This document shows, piece by piece, positions 1 through 4,477 of a DNA stretch of 6,739 nucleotides; the stretch's first letter is position 1; each line of letters starts with the position of its first letter. The stretch covers positions 1 to 6,739 of the forward strand of contig JAKAPI010000034.1 of NCBI GenBank assembly GCA_021807225.1, written 5' to 3'. Source of the DNA: an archaeon. GTDB lineage: Archaea > Thermoproteota > Nitrososphaeria > Nitrososphaerales > UBA183. Position numbers and translations under genes: made by a program. Below the pieces are notes generated by a model. The model made no database searches, was not told the origin of the DNA, and worked only from the letters and a program-made list of their open reading frames with translations.

Positions 1-345
1 GGCGGGTACGCCAAGTACTCCAGGGCGCTCGGCGCCGGCGGCCCGGCCGAGGCGAAGGCGATGATGGAGGCCGACGTCGGAGGATATGATGGCCGGGGGA
101 GGGTGAGAGACGTGGGGGCGTGCTCCCGGTGGGTGCAGCCCAGGTTCCCGTTCGGCGACCCTAAGGTGACGGAGTTCGCCGCGACGTTGCCGCTGTCGTA
201 CAAGATCACCCCTTCGATCAGGAAGGCGGTGCTGCGGAGGGCTGCGGTCATCCTGGGGGTGCCCGAGGAGATAGCGGAGTCCGCGAAGAAGGCGGCCCAG
301 TACAGCTCGGGGATACAGAAGCTGGTCGCCGGCTCACGCTTTTAA
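1..345 (+). CDS. Asparagine synthase-like protein, C-terminal part (5' truncated)
   Basis: The frame is open from base 1 to a TAA at 343-345, so only the last 114 residues are present. They resemble the end of the asparagine synthase ATP-pyrophosphatase domain: an opening GGYAKY, then RFPFGDPKVTEFAATLP, KI followed by RKAVLRRAA, a GVPEEI turn, and KKAAQYSSGIQK near the C-terminus, where family members usually read K-A-x-Q-Y-G-S-G. In that family the domain adenylates the aspartate side chain before amide transfer. The catalytic P-loop (SGGxDS) and any glutaminase domain lie upstream of the window, so glutamine dependence cannot be judged. A stand-alone archaeal ATP-pyrophosphatase of this fold with another substrate remains possible. 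The stop codon overlaps the TATA box of the next gene, which suggests the two are transcribed separately. Confidence 0.8.
   Translation, partial: GGYAKYSRALGAGGPAEAKAMMEADVGGYDGRGRVRDVGACSRWVQPRFPFGDPKVTEFAATLPLSYKITPSIRKAVLRRAAVILGVPEEIAESAKKAAQYSSGIQKLVAGSRF
340..345 (+). promoter_or_regulatory. TATA box for the 87-aa gene
   Basis: TTTTAA in a GC-rich setting, centred about 25 bp upstream of the ATG at 368. This places transcription initiation at or next to the start codon (leaderless). It overlaps the TAA stop of the asparagine synthase-like gene. Confidence 0.5.
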
Positions 346-367
346 CGCCCTCGGCCGACGCCGGCCT

Positions 368-631
368 ATGATACCATCGCCGCAGCCGAAGGGGAAGCTG
401 GTCGGCTTCAAGCCTCTGCAGGAGAGGTTCAGCTACTACGCCCTCGAGGACGGGACTGTGCTCGGGATCAAGCCCGCCATGGTCAAGGTGTACAGGCTCC
501 AGAACCCCGACAACAGCCCTGCATTCTCGCCGGACGGGACCCCAGCGTACTTCTACACGACGCAGAACATCACGCAGGTCCTCACCCCCGACGAGTACAA
601 GTCGTTCAAGGACGACGACCTTTCCCCTTGA
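368..631 (+). CDS. Small protein of unknown function, 87 aa
   Basis: I do not recognise a named family. The protein is soluble-looking, with no signal peptide, no membrane segment and no cysteine. The first half (LVGFKPLQERFSYYALEDG, then a VLGIKPAMVKVYRL stretch) alternates hydrophobic and polar residues like a small beta barrel or sheet. The second half has a Pro/Asn-rich loop followed by an aromatic strand (PAYFYTTQNITQVL) and an acidic tail. Codon composition matches its neighbours, so it looks like a genuine gene. The ATG at 368 is supported by a TATA box about 25 bp upstream. Its TGA overlaps the TTG start of the methyltransferase gene by 4 bp, so the two are probably co-transcribed and translationally coupled. 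Confidence 0.75.
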   Translation: MIPSPQPKGKLVGFKPLQERFSYYALEDGTVLGIKPAMVKVYRLQNPDNSPAFSPDGTPAYFYTTQNITQVLTPDEYKSFKDDDLSP

Positions 632-1248
632 GCGGGACCCCGTACATCTCGTCGGATGACTCGGCCCTGCTCCGCGGGGCCCTCCGGGGACGGTCTGGGG
701 GGACCTGCCTGGAGATAGGTGCGGGGAACGGTGGGAACCTGGTCGAGCTCGCGAAGGGGTTCGAGACCACTGCTGGGACCGACGTGACAAGGCCGTCGAT
801 GAGAGACTGGACCGAAAGCTCAGACATGGTTCTTGCCGACAGGGCCGGCTGCTTCAGGGACGGGGTCTTCGACCTGGTGGCGCTCAACCCCCCATATCTG
901 GCCGGCGGGGGGACGGGCGATCTTGCCGTGGACGGGGGGCCAGGGCTCGAGGTGCCCCTGGCGTTCCTGGAGGAAGCCCTGCGGGTCGTCAGGAAGGACG
1001 GCAGGGTGGTGCTTCTCCTCAACCAGGAGGCAGACCTCGGCGTGTTCGAGGAGGCGTGCGGCAGGCGCGGGTTCGGGCTTCGTCGCGTTTCCTCAGTTCG
1101 GCTCTTCTTCGAAGTCCTCTCTGTGTATGAAGCGGCTCCGGCGGACGGCCACCCTCATTCGCGGAGTCCCTCCGAGGGTGCCCGGTCAGGTCACTCGGAG
1201 ACGTCCACGGCCAGGCGCCTGCACCAGGTGCCCGCCTCCCCCTCGTAG
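628..1248 (+). CDS. HemK2/PrmC-type protein N5-glutamine methyltransferase
   Basis: This is a class I SAM-dependent methyltransferase of 206 residues. Motif I reads LEIGAGNGGN (residues 28-37), an acidic strand end TDV follows at 51-53, and the glutamine-methylating signature NPPY is at 87-90 within LVALNPPYL. A VDGGPGLEVPLAFLEEALRV stretch after it and a KDGRVVLLL strand at 123-131 match the HemK2 subfamily. Archaeal and eukaryotic HemK2 enzymes methylate the GGQ glutamine of class 1 release factor, usually with Trm112 as partner; no Trm112 gene is in the window. The TTG start at 628 overlaps the preceding TGA (TTGA) and leaves a short N-terminus normal for this minimal subfamily. Residues 160-170 (FFEVLSVYEAA) look like the natural final strand. 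The remaining 36 residues are low-complexity and run antisense into the V4R gene. Confidence 0.85.
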   Translation: MSGTPYISSDDSALLRGALRGRSGGTCLEIGAGNGGNLVELAKGFETTAGTDVTRPSMRDWTESSDMVLADRAGCFRDGVFDLVALNPPYLAGGGTGDLAVDGGPGLEVPLAFLEEALRVVRKDGRVVLLLNQEADLGVFEEACGRRGFGLRRVSSVRLFFEVLSVYEAAPADGHPHSRSPSEGARSGHSETSTARRLHQVPASPS

Positions 1249-1664
1249 TTGGTCTCCTGCCTGACGGTCACGGGCTTGGCAAGGCGTGCCTCCAGAGCTC
1301 CCTGGAAGAACCCCTCGTGGAAGGCGCACTCGAACATCTCCCCGGTCCCCTGAAGCTGGCCGCACACGGTGCAGTTGGAGATCTGCAGGACCAGCGGGGC
1401 CTGGCTCTCTACAGTGAGGGAGCCGATCTTGTACTCCTGCCAGATCCTGCTGAACTCGGCCAGCATCTGGTCCATGGACATGTGGGCCAGCTTGGAGGCG
1501 GCCGCTCTACCCACCTGCTCCCCGAACTCGTGCATCACCTGCTTTGAGTTGAGGCCAAGGTACTTCAGTAGGGGGGTGATCCCCGGGGCGAAGTAGTCTG
1601 TCATGGCCGGGTACTCGCGCCAGAAGGCCTCCTCGTTCTTCCCGGTGATTGCGGCTTTGGCCAT
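1191..1664 (-). CDS. V4R-domain (4-vinyl reductase-like) predicted ligand-binding protein
   Basis: This is a 157-residue protein beginning MAKAAITGKN. The C-terminal half has the V4R pattern: ISNCTVCGQ (Cys98, Cys101), then MFECAFHEGFFQGALEARLAKPV (Cys113), which corresponds to the family's C-x-F-x-x-G-F-x-x-G helix, and a closing TWCRRLAV (Cys148). V4R domains are predicted small-molecule or hydrocarbon binders, often regulatory or chaperone-like, and the conserved cysteines can bind metal. The N-terminal half is helical and has no recognisable enzyme motif. The frame stays open to an ATG at 1784. I prefer 1664 because it sits 28 bp from a TATA box (1689-1695) and 37 bp from a palindrome whose spacing is repeated at the membrane protein gene. 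The longer form would place both elements inside the coding region and leave 14 bp to the divergent regulator. It overlaps the convergent methyltransferase by 58 bp. Confidence 0.72.
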   Translation of the reverse strand: MAKAAITGKNEEAFWREYPAMTDYFAPGITPLLKYLGLNSKQVMHEFGEQVGRAAASKLAHMSMDQMLAEFSRIWQEYKIGSLTVESQAPLVLQISNCTVCGQLQGTGEMFECAFHEGFFQGALEARLAKPVTVRQETNYEGEAGTWCRRLAVDVSE

Positions 1665-1688
1665 GCCTGGTCGATGTGAAGAGACCAC

Positions 1689-1695
1689 GTTAAAC
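1689..1695 (-). promoter_or_regulatory. TATA box for the V4R gene
   Basis: On the minus strand this reads GTTTAAC, centred 28 bp upstream of the ATG at 1664, the usual distance for a leaderless archaeal transcript. It lies just downstream of the palindrome at 1702-1715 and its GAGC extension. Confidence 0.6.
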
Positions 1696-1701
1696 GGGCT
1701 C

Positions 1702-1715
1702 CCTAACTTGTTAGG
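1702..1715. promoter_or_regulatory. 14-bp palindromic operator candidate, copy 1
   Basis: CCTAAC-TT-GTTAGG is a perfect 6-2-6 inverted repeat. On the minus strand it is followed by GAGC and then the V4R TATA box, and its centre is 44.5 bp from the A of the V4R ATG. A near-identical palindrome stands at exactly the same distance from the membrane protein ATG (2535-2548). The position just upstream of TATA suits an activator, or a repressor that occludes TFB/TBP. Confidence 0.7.
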
Positions 1716-1725
1716 AAAAGCGTGG

Positions 1726-1732
1726 ATTAGGG
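1726..1732. promoter_or_regulatory. Operator half-site ATTAGGG upstream of the regulator promoter
   Basis: ATTAGGG matches one arm of the palindromes, plus the next G. It lies 34 bp upstream of the regulator's TATA box and forms an inverted pair with CCCTAAT at 1784-1790. No opposing arm stands 2 bp away, so it is only a half-site. Confidence 0.4.
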
Positions 1733-1765
1733 CACGTTTCCACTTCTGGGAATCGTCTTTCCGCG

Positions 1766-1773
1766 TTAAATAT
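1766..1773 (+). promoter_or_regulatory. TATA box for the HTH_10 regulator
   Basis: TTAAATAT is the strongest TATA match in the window. Its centre is about 29 bp upstream of the ATG at 1799, so the transcript starts at or a few bases before the start codon. Confidence 0.7.
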
Positions 1774-1783
1774 CCCTCCATCA

Positions 1784-1790
1784 CCCTAAT
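1784..1790. promoter_or_regulatory. Operator half-site CCCTAAT at the regulator start site
   Basis: CCCTAAT lies 8 bp upstream of the regulator ATG, next to the predicted transcription start. This is a classic position for autorepression. It matches one arm of the 14-bp palindromes. Together with ATTAGGG at 1726-1732 it brackets the regulator's TATA box. Confidence 0.4.
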
Positions 1791-1798
1791 GGGCTCAG

Positions 1799-2443
1799 AT
1801 GCTCAGGCAGATAACGCTCCAGGTGAAGGCGGACAACAAGCTGCAGGAGGCTGCGAGGGCGCATGACGTCAGGCTCACCGTCGTCGACTGCAAGTCGTTC
1901 AACAAGACGGGTATGTCGCTGCTGCTCGAGCTCCGTGGAGGGGTGAACGCCGTCAGGTCCACGACGTCGGAGTTGCGCAAGATCCCGGGCGTCAGACAGG
2001 TGGTCGAAGGCGAGTCGGAGTCAGACGTCAGCCCGGTCCTGGTCGTCATGGACAGGCCCCCAATCTGCAAGGCTTCCAACGACGCTGCGATTGTCTGCCT
2101 CGACTGCCCGCTGAACGCCGAGGAGCAGCCGGCGTCCTGGAGGTTCATCGCAAGGAGGACCAGCGACTTCCGACAGATACTGGCCCATCTGGAGAAGGAG
2201 GGCATCGAGACCAGGATCGAAGATGTGGCCCCTCTTGAGAGGAGGCCCACGCTGACGGGGAGGCAGAAGCAGATAATGGCCACCGCCGTGGCGAGCGGCT
2301 ACTTCGAGTTCCCGAGGAAGATCAGCCTGACTGGGCTGAGTCAGCTCGTAGGCGTGAAGCCGTCCACCCTCAGCGAGATACTGAGGAGCGCAGAGCGCAG
2401 GATCATGGCGAACGCCCTGGGCGTGCCGTTCCAGGAAGACTAG
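1799..2443 (+). CDS. HTH_10 (bacterio-opsin activator-type) transcriptional regulator
   Basis: This is a 214-residue archaeal transcription factor. The C-terminal domain (about residues 152-203) is a typical HTH_10: LTGRQKQIMATAVASGYFEFPRKISLTGLSQLVGVKPSTLSEILRSAERRIM when read in segments. LTxRQ opens the first helix, GYFxxPR makes the turn, and STLSEILRSAERRI forms the recognition helix. The N-terminal region (about 1-75) looks like a small alpha/beta ligand-binding domain of ACT-like topology: ITLQVKA strand, a helix, a LLLELRGG strand, a helix, then a VRQVVEG strand. A middle segment carries Cys90, Cys100 and Cys103 (PPIC...VCLDCPLN), which could bind metal or sense redox state. The start is fixed by the TATA box at 1766-1773. 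It is divergent to the V4R gene and upstream of the membrane protein/ferredoxin operon, and both have the same palindrome, so it is the leading candidate to bind it. Confidence 0.85.
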   Translation: MLRQITLQVKADNKLQEAARAHDVRLTVVDCKSFNKTGMSLLLELRGGVNAVRSTTSELRKIPGVRQVVEGESESDVSPVLVVMDRPPICKASNDAAIVCLDCPLNAEEQPASWRFIARRTSDFRQILAHLEKEGIETRIEDVAPLERRPTLTGRQKQIMATAVASGYFEFPRKISLTGLSQLVGVKPSTLSEILRSAERRIMANALGVPFQED

Positions 2444-2470
2444 GCGCCCGCCTGTCGGTGCTGTCCGGAA

Positions 2471-2476
2471 CCTAAC
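2471..2476. promoter_or_regulatory. Isolated operator half-site CCTAAC
   Basis: CCTAAC lies 59 bp upstream of the full palindrome at 2535-2548, in the spacer between the regulator and the membrane protein gene. The opposing arm is absent. It is listed because CCTAA/TTAGG words are otherwise almost restricted to the promoters of this cluster. Confidence 0.3.
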
Positions 2477-2534
2477 GCGCAGCTCGCGGTCTGCCGCTCC
2501 TGATCGGGTGCGTCAGCTACTTTCTTGCCAGTCG

Positions 2535-2548
2535 CCTAATGCATTAGG
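2535..2548. promoter_or_regulatory. 14-bp palindromic operator candidate, copy 2
   Basis: CCTAAT-GC-ATTAGG is a perfect palindrome. Read toward the membrane protein gene it is followed by GAGC, as copy 1 is, and its last base is 37 bp before the ATG at 2586. The centre-to-ATG distance is 44.5 bp, identical to copy 1 at the V4R gene. Ten of the twelve arm bases and the four bases after it are identical between copies. Confidence 0.72.
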
Positions 2549-2556
2549 GAGCGACG

Positions 2557-2562
2557 CTATCT
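2557..2562 (+). promoter_or_regulatory. Weak TATA-like element for the membrane protein operon
   Basis: CTATCT is centred about 26 bp upstream of the ATG at 2586 and occupies nearly the same offset from the palindrome as the V4R TATA box. It is a poor TATA match, which would suit a promoter that needs an activator bound at the palindrome. Confidence 0.35.
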
Positions 2563-2585
2563 CCAGTCATATGCTAAGGACTGGC

Positions 2586-3464
2586 ATGAGCTTCCTTGGA
2601 AAAAACGGAAAGCTTGCAGCAATCATCCTCGCAGTGACTTCCTTCGTGCTCGTCAGCACAGCACCAACCTACGCCATAGATCAGAGCGGCCTTGTGGCCG
2701 GAGGCTCGATCTGGCTGGAGACGACAATAGCGGTCGCGATGGTATTCGTGACTGCCATGGCGTTCTCTCTCCAGATAGCCCGCGGCTACTTCCTCAGGAC
2801 ACTTGAGAAGTTTACCCTGAGACTCGGAGCCGACATCTGGTGGCTTGCATACGTCCTCATCAGAGACGCACTGATCTTCTTGTCGTTCGTGATGGGGCTT
2901 CTGGTCTTCTTCCCAGGCACATTCCAGGACTACGCCATGGCGGTCCCGTTCATGCCGGTCTCCGTGGTCCTCTTCGGGGTCGCCCTGGTGACCAAGCTGT
3001 ACTTCGACGCGGACGACAACAGGAACGCCTTCCGCGCAGTCACCATCCTGGTCTTCGTGGGGACGGCCCTCTGGATAACCGGGACAATCTTCGTGACGGA
3101 GTCCCCGCTGGCGCTCACCACGCTCCCGGCGGGCGTGAGCAGCACGGGTGGCTTCTGGTACACGGTCTACAACACCTTCAGCTCAGAGGCGAACGTCAAC
3201 CTGGCGATGGCGACGTTCGACATCACGTTCGCGGCCCTCGGGGTCATCGGACTCTTCGGGTTCGCACACCCAATACTCCACTCCAGAATCGGGAAGCAGA
3301 CGCCCAAGATAACCCACGCCCAGGGACCCGCGTCCCCGGCCGGGCTTCCGGCGTCAGCACCCTCGAGGCAGCTGCGCCCAGCGCACCAGCAGGCCGGGCC
3401 CGCTGCCGGCTCTCTGCAAGCTTCGGCGCCTCCCCAGGTGGAAGGTGCCGAGTACATACAATAG
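2586..3464 (+). CDS. Multi-pass membrane protein of unknown function, partner of a ferredoxin
   Basis: This is a 292-residue protein with no family I can name. Residues 8-30 form a hydrophobic segment ending STAPTYA, a plausible signal peptide or first helix. Further hydrophobic segments lie at about 46-66, 86-109, 117-139, 149-170 and 208-231. A loop of about 36 residues rich in Ser/Thr/Gly separates the last two. Short charged stretches (RTLEKFTLRL, DADDNRNAFR) separate other helices. From about 237 the C-terminus is a Pro/Ala/Gln-rich, probably disordered tail ending in EYIQ. No heme-binding histidine pairs or transporter signatures are evident. The frame extends to a GTG at 2508, but that start would place the palindrome in the coding region, so I chose the ATG at 2586. 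A ferredoxin gene begins 12 bp after the stop, so the protein may anchor or exchange electrons with it (inference). Confidence 0.72.
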   Translation: MSFLGKNGKLAAIILAVTSFVLVSTAPTYAIDQSGLVAGGSIWLETTIAVAMVFVTAMAFSLQIARGYFLRTLEKFTLRLGADIWWLAYVLIRDALIFLSFVMGLLVFFPGTFQDYAMAVPFMPVSVVLFGVALVTKLYFDADDNRNAFRAVTILVFVGTALWITGTIFVTESPLALTTLPAGVSSTGGFWYTVYNTFSSEANVNLAMATFDITFAALGVIGLFGFAHPILHSRIGKQTPKITHAQGPASPAGLPASAPSRQLRPAHQQAGPAAGSLQASAPPQVEGAEYIQ

Positions 3465-3473
3465 GGGAGAGGG
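3464..3473 (+). promoter_or_regulatory. Shine-Dalgarno sequence of the dicluster ferredoxin
   Basis: GGGGAGAGGG, starting on the last base of the preceding stop codon, ends 3 bp before the ATG at 3477 and contains GGAG at the usual spacing. It contrasts with the leaderless upstream genes and marks this one as an internal operon gene. It also fixes the start. Confidence 0.7.
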
Positions 3474-3476
3474 ACG

Positions 3477-3995
3477 ATGGGGCTCTACAAGTTCGTCGTC
3501 GACGAGACGAAGTGCATGAACTGTGGAGCCTGCATGGACCTCTGCCCCTCCACCTGTATTGAGTTCACAAGACCTGCGGACATGGAATTCTACGGCGCCA
3601 TCATGGAGGGGTCCCGTCCCAGGGACTGGATGATGGAGAAGCCGTACCTGATAGACCAGGATAGGTGCACCGGGTGCCAGATCTGCGTGCGGGAGTGCCC
3701 GACCAACGCCATCGAAGTGGTGCTGGACCCGAGCAAGCCGGCATCGGCGCGGCCCAAGCCGGTCATAATCAGGAGAGAGAGGCTCGTCGACGACGGGCGG
3801 TGGCACCCCCTCTCGGAGTACACGAGGGAGTACCTGAAGCGCCCGGTGACGAGCATGTGGTCGAGCATCTCGGACTGGCGGCCGATGACCGAGGCTCCGT
3901 CCCCCGCCGAAGTCTGGAGGAGCATGAAGAAGAAAGCCCCGGAGGCACCGGGGAAGAATGCCGTGGCACCGGAAGCGGAACAGAAGGTCGGATAG
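3477..3995 (+). CDS. Ferredoxin with two [4Fe-4S] motifs and a C-terminal extension
   Basis: This is a 172-residue cytoplasmic iron-sulfur protein. Cluster motif one is C13-x2-C16-x2-C19-x3-C23-P and motif two is C64-x2-C67-x2-C70-x3-C74-P, each followed by the usual I-E strand (CIEF, AIEV), so two [4Fe-4S] clusters are expected. An insertion of about 30 residues (34-60, with Trp, Met and acidic residues) separates the halves. A further cysteine, Cys27, follows motif one. After about residue 95 comes an extension (KPVIIRRERLVDDGRWHP, then an aromatic region with three Trp and a Lys/Ala/Pro tail) that is absent from simple bacterial-type ferredoxins and resembles a docking segment. It is probably co-transcribed with the membrane protein 12 bp upstream. 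Together they may form an electron-transfer subcomplex, for example feeding or draining the quinone pool; the partner enzyme is not in the window. Confidence 0.88.
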   Translation: MGLYKFVVDETKCMNCGACMDLCPSTCIEFTRPADMEFYGAIMEGSRPRDWMMEKPYLIDQDRCTGCQICVRECPTNAIEVVLDPSKPASARPKPVIIRRERLVDDGRWHPLSEYTREYLKRPVTSMWSSISDWRPMTEAPSPAEVWRSMKKKAPEAPGKNAVAPEAEQKVG

Positions 3996-4023
3996 CCTTC
4001 TCAAGTCTGGAAATCGCGTTGGG

Positions 4024-4033
4024 TTCTTATTAG
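4024..4033 (+). promoter_or_regulatory. TATA box for the second ferredoxin gene
   Basis: TTCTTATTAG is centred about 29 bp upstream of the ATG at 4058 in otherwise GC-rich DNA. It implies a separate leaderless transcript in addition to any read-through from the upstream ferredoxin. No copy of the CCTAA palindrome stands before it. Confidence 0.5.
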
Positions 4034-4057
4034 CCCCGGAGTAGCGAAGCCGAGCCT

Positions 4058-4363
4058 ATGGCGAGTTGGATCGACCCAAGGAGGCCGACCCTGCTAGAGG
4101 GGTTGACTGCAAGGTCGCAGCTCGTCGAGTGCCCGCTCCATGCGTACGCCGTGAGGGTCAGCAGGTGCAGCGGCGCCGGAGAGTGCTCGGCTGTCTGCCC
4201 AGTCGGGGTGTTCGGGACCGACTTCGCCGGGAGATGCGAGGTCGTCAACGAAGAGCTCTGCTTCGGGTGCATGGCGTGCGTGGCGCAGTGCGCAGACGGA
4301 GGGGTGGCCGTCGCGCCCCGGGACGCGAGGCGGTACCCGTCCGTGGGCGACATCCTCAGGTAA
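4058..4363 (+). CDS. Small ferredoxin with one [4Fe-4S] and one altered (probable [3Fe-4S]) cluster
   Basis: This is a 101-residue iron-sulfur protein. The second motif is complete: C68-x2-C71-x2-C74-x3-C78, although the usual following Pro is Ala. The first is C37-S-G-A40-G-E-C43-x3-C47-P, with Ala where the second cysteine should be, a pattern expected to give a [3Fe-4S] cluster. The arrangement resembles the 3Fe/4Fe ferredoxins of Sulfolobus and Thermoplasma, where the same position is Asp and the text runs CPVNVF...VNEQACIFCMACV; here it is CPVGVF...VNEELCFGCMACV. Cys25 and Cys60 are additional. The N-terminus lacks the long His-rich zinc-binding extension of Sulfolobus ferredoxin. It starts 62 bp after the dicluster ferredoxin stop, so it probably serves the same pathway. 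It is likely a soluble one-electron carrier, for example for 2-oxoacid oxidoreductases. Confidence 0.85.
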   Translation: MASWIDPRRPTLLEGLTARSQLVECPLHAYAVRVSRCSGAGECSAVCPVGVFGTDFAGRCEVVNEELCFGCMACVAQCADGGVAVAPRDARRYPSVGDILR

Positions 4364-4367
4364 GAAG

Positions 4368-4386
4368 GCCACAGCGGCGCCGTGGC
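4368..4386. terminator. Possible hairpin after the second ferredoxin gene
   Basis: GCCAC (4368-4372) and GTGGC (4382-4386) can form a 5-bp stem closing a 9-nt GC-rich loop, followed by CTCTT. The T tract is poor, so termination is only suggested by its position just after the stop codon. I see nothing else in the 114-bp spacer down to the tRNA gene. Confidence 0.25.
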
Positions 4387-4477
4387 TCTTGCCGGCGAGG
4401 TCGCAGTCTTCGAACGCCCCGAGACTTCGGGAGGCAGGAAGCATTCCGGGTGACTCGGGCGCAGAGGAGGAATCAGG

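Noticed and set aside
248..790. Minus-strand open frame of 180 codons near the start of the window
   Set aside because: It is antisense to three supported plus-strand genes and its product is Ser/Arg/Pro-rich without any motif.
1168..1178. Short palindrome CCCTCCGAGGG between the converging methyltransferase and V4R genes as a terminator
   Set aside because: A 4-bp stem with a 3-nt loop and no T tract on either strand is expected by chance at this GC content.
1665..1784. Upstream extension of the V4R gene to the ATG at 1784 (40 more residues)
   Set aside because: It would enclose the palindrome and TATA box and leave only 14 bp to the divergent regulator. The extra residues show no family resemblance, and the palindrome-to-ATG spacing at 1664 is duplicated at 2586.
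2508..2585. GTG start at 2508 for the membrane protein
   Set aside because: The extra 26 residues are unlike a signal peptide and would place the perfect palindrome inside the coding region. The ATG at 2586 is followed directly by a normal hydrophobic leader.
2840..3562. Plus-strand open frame of 240 codons across the membrane protein and ferredoxin junction
   Set aside because: It is out of frame with two better-supported genes, and its composition is Arg/Gly/His-rich, typical of a shadow frame.
3354..4004. Minus-strand open frame of 216 codons opposite the dicluster ferredoxin
   Set aside because: The ferredoxin on the plus strand has complete cluster motifs and a Shine-Dalgarno; the antisense product is low-complexity.
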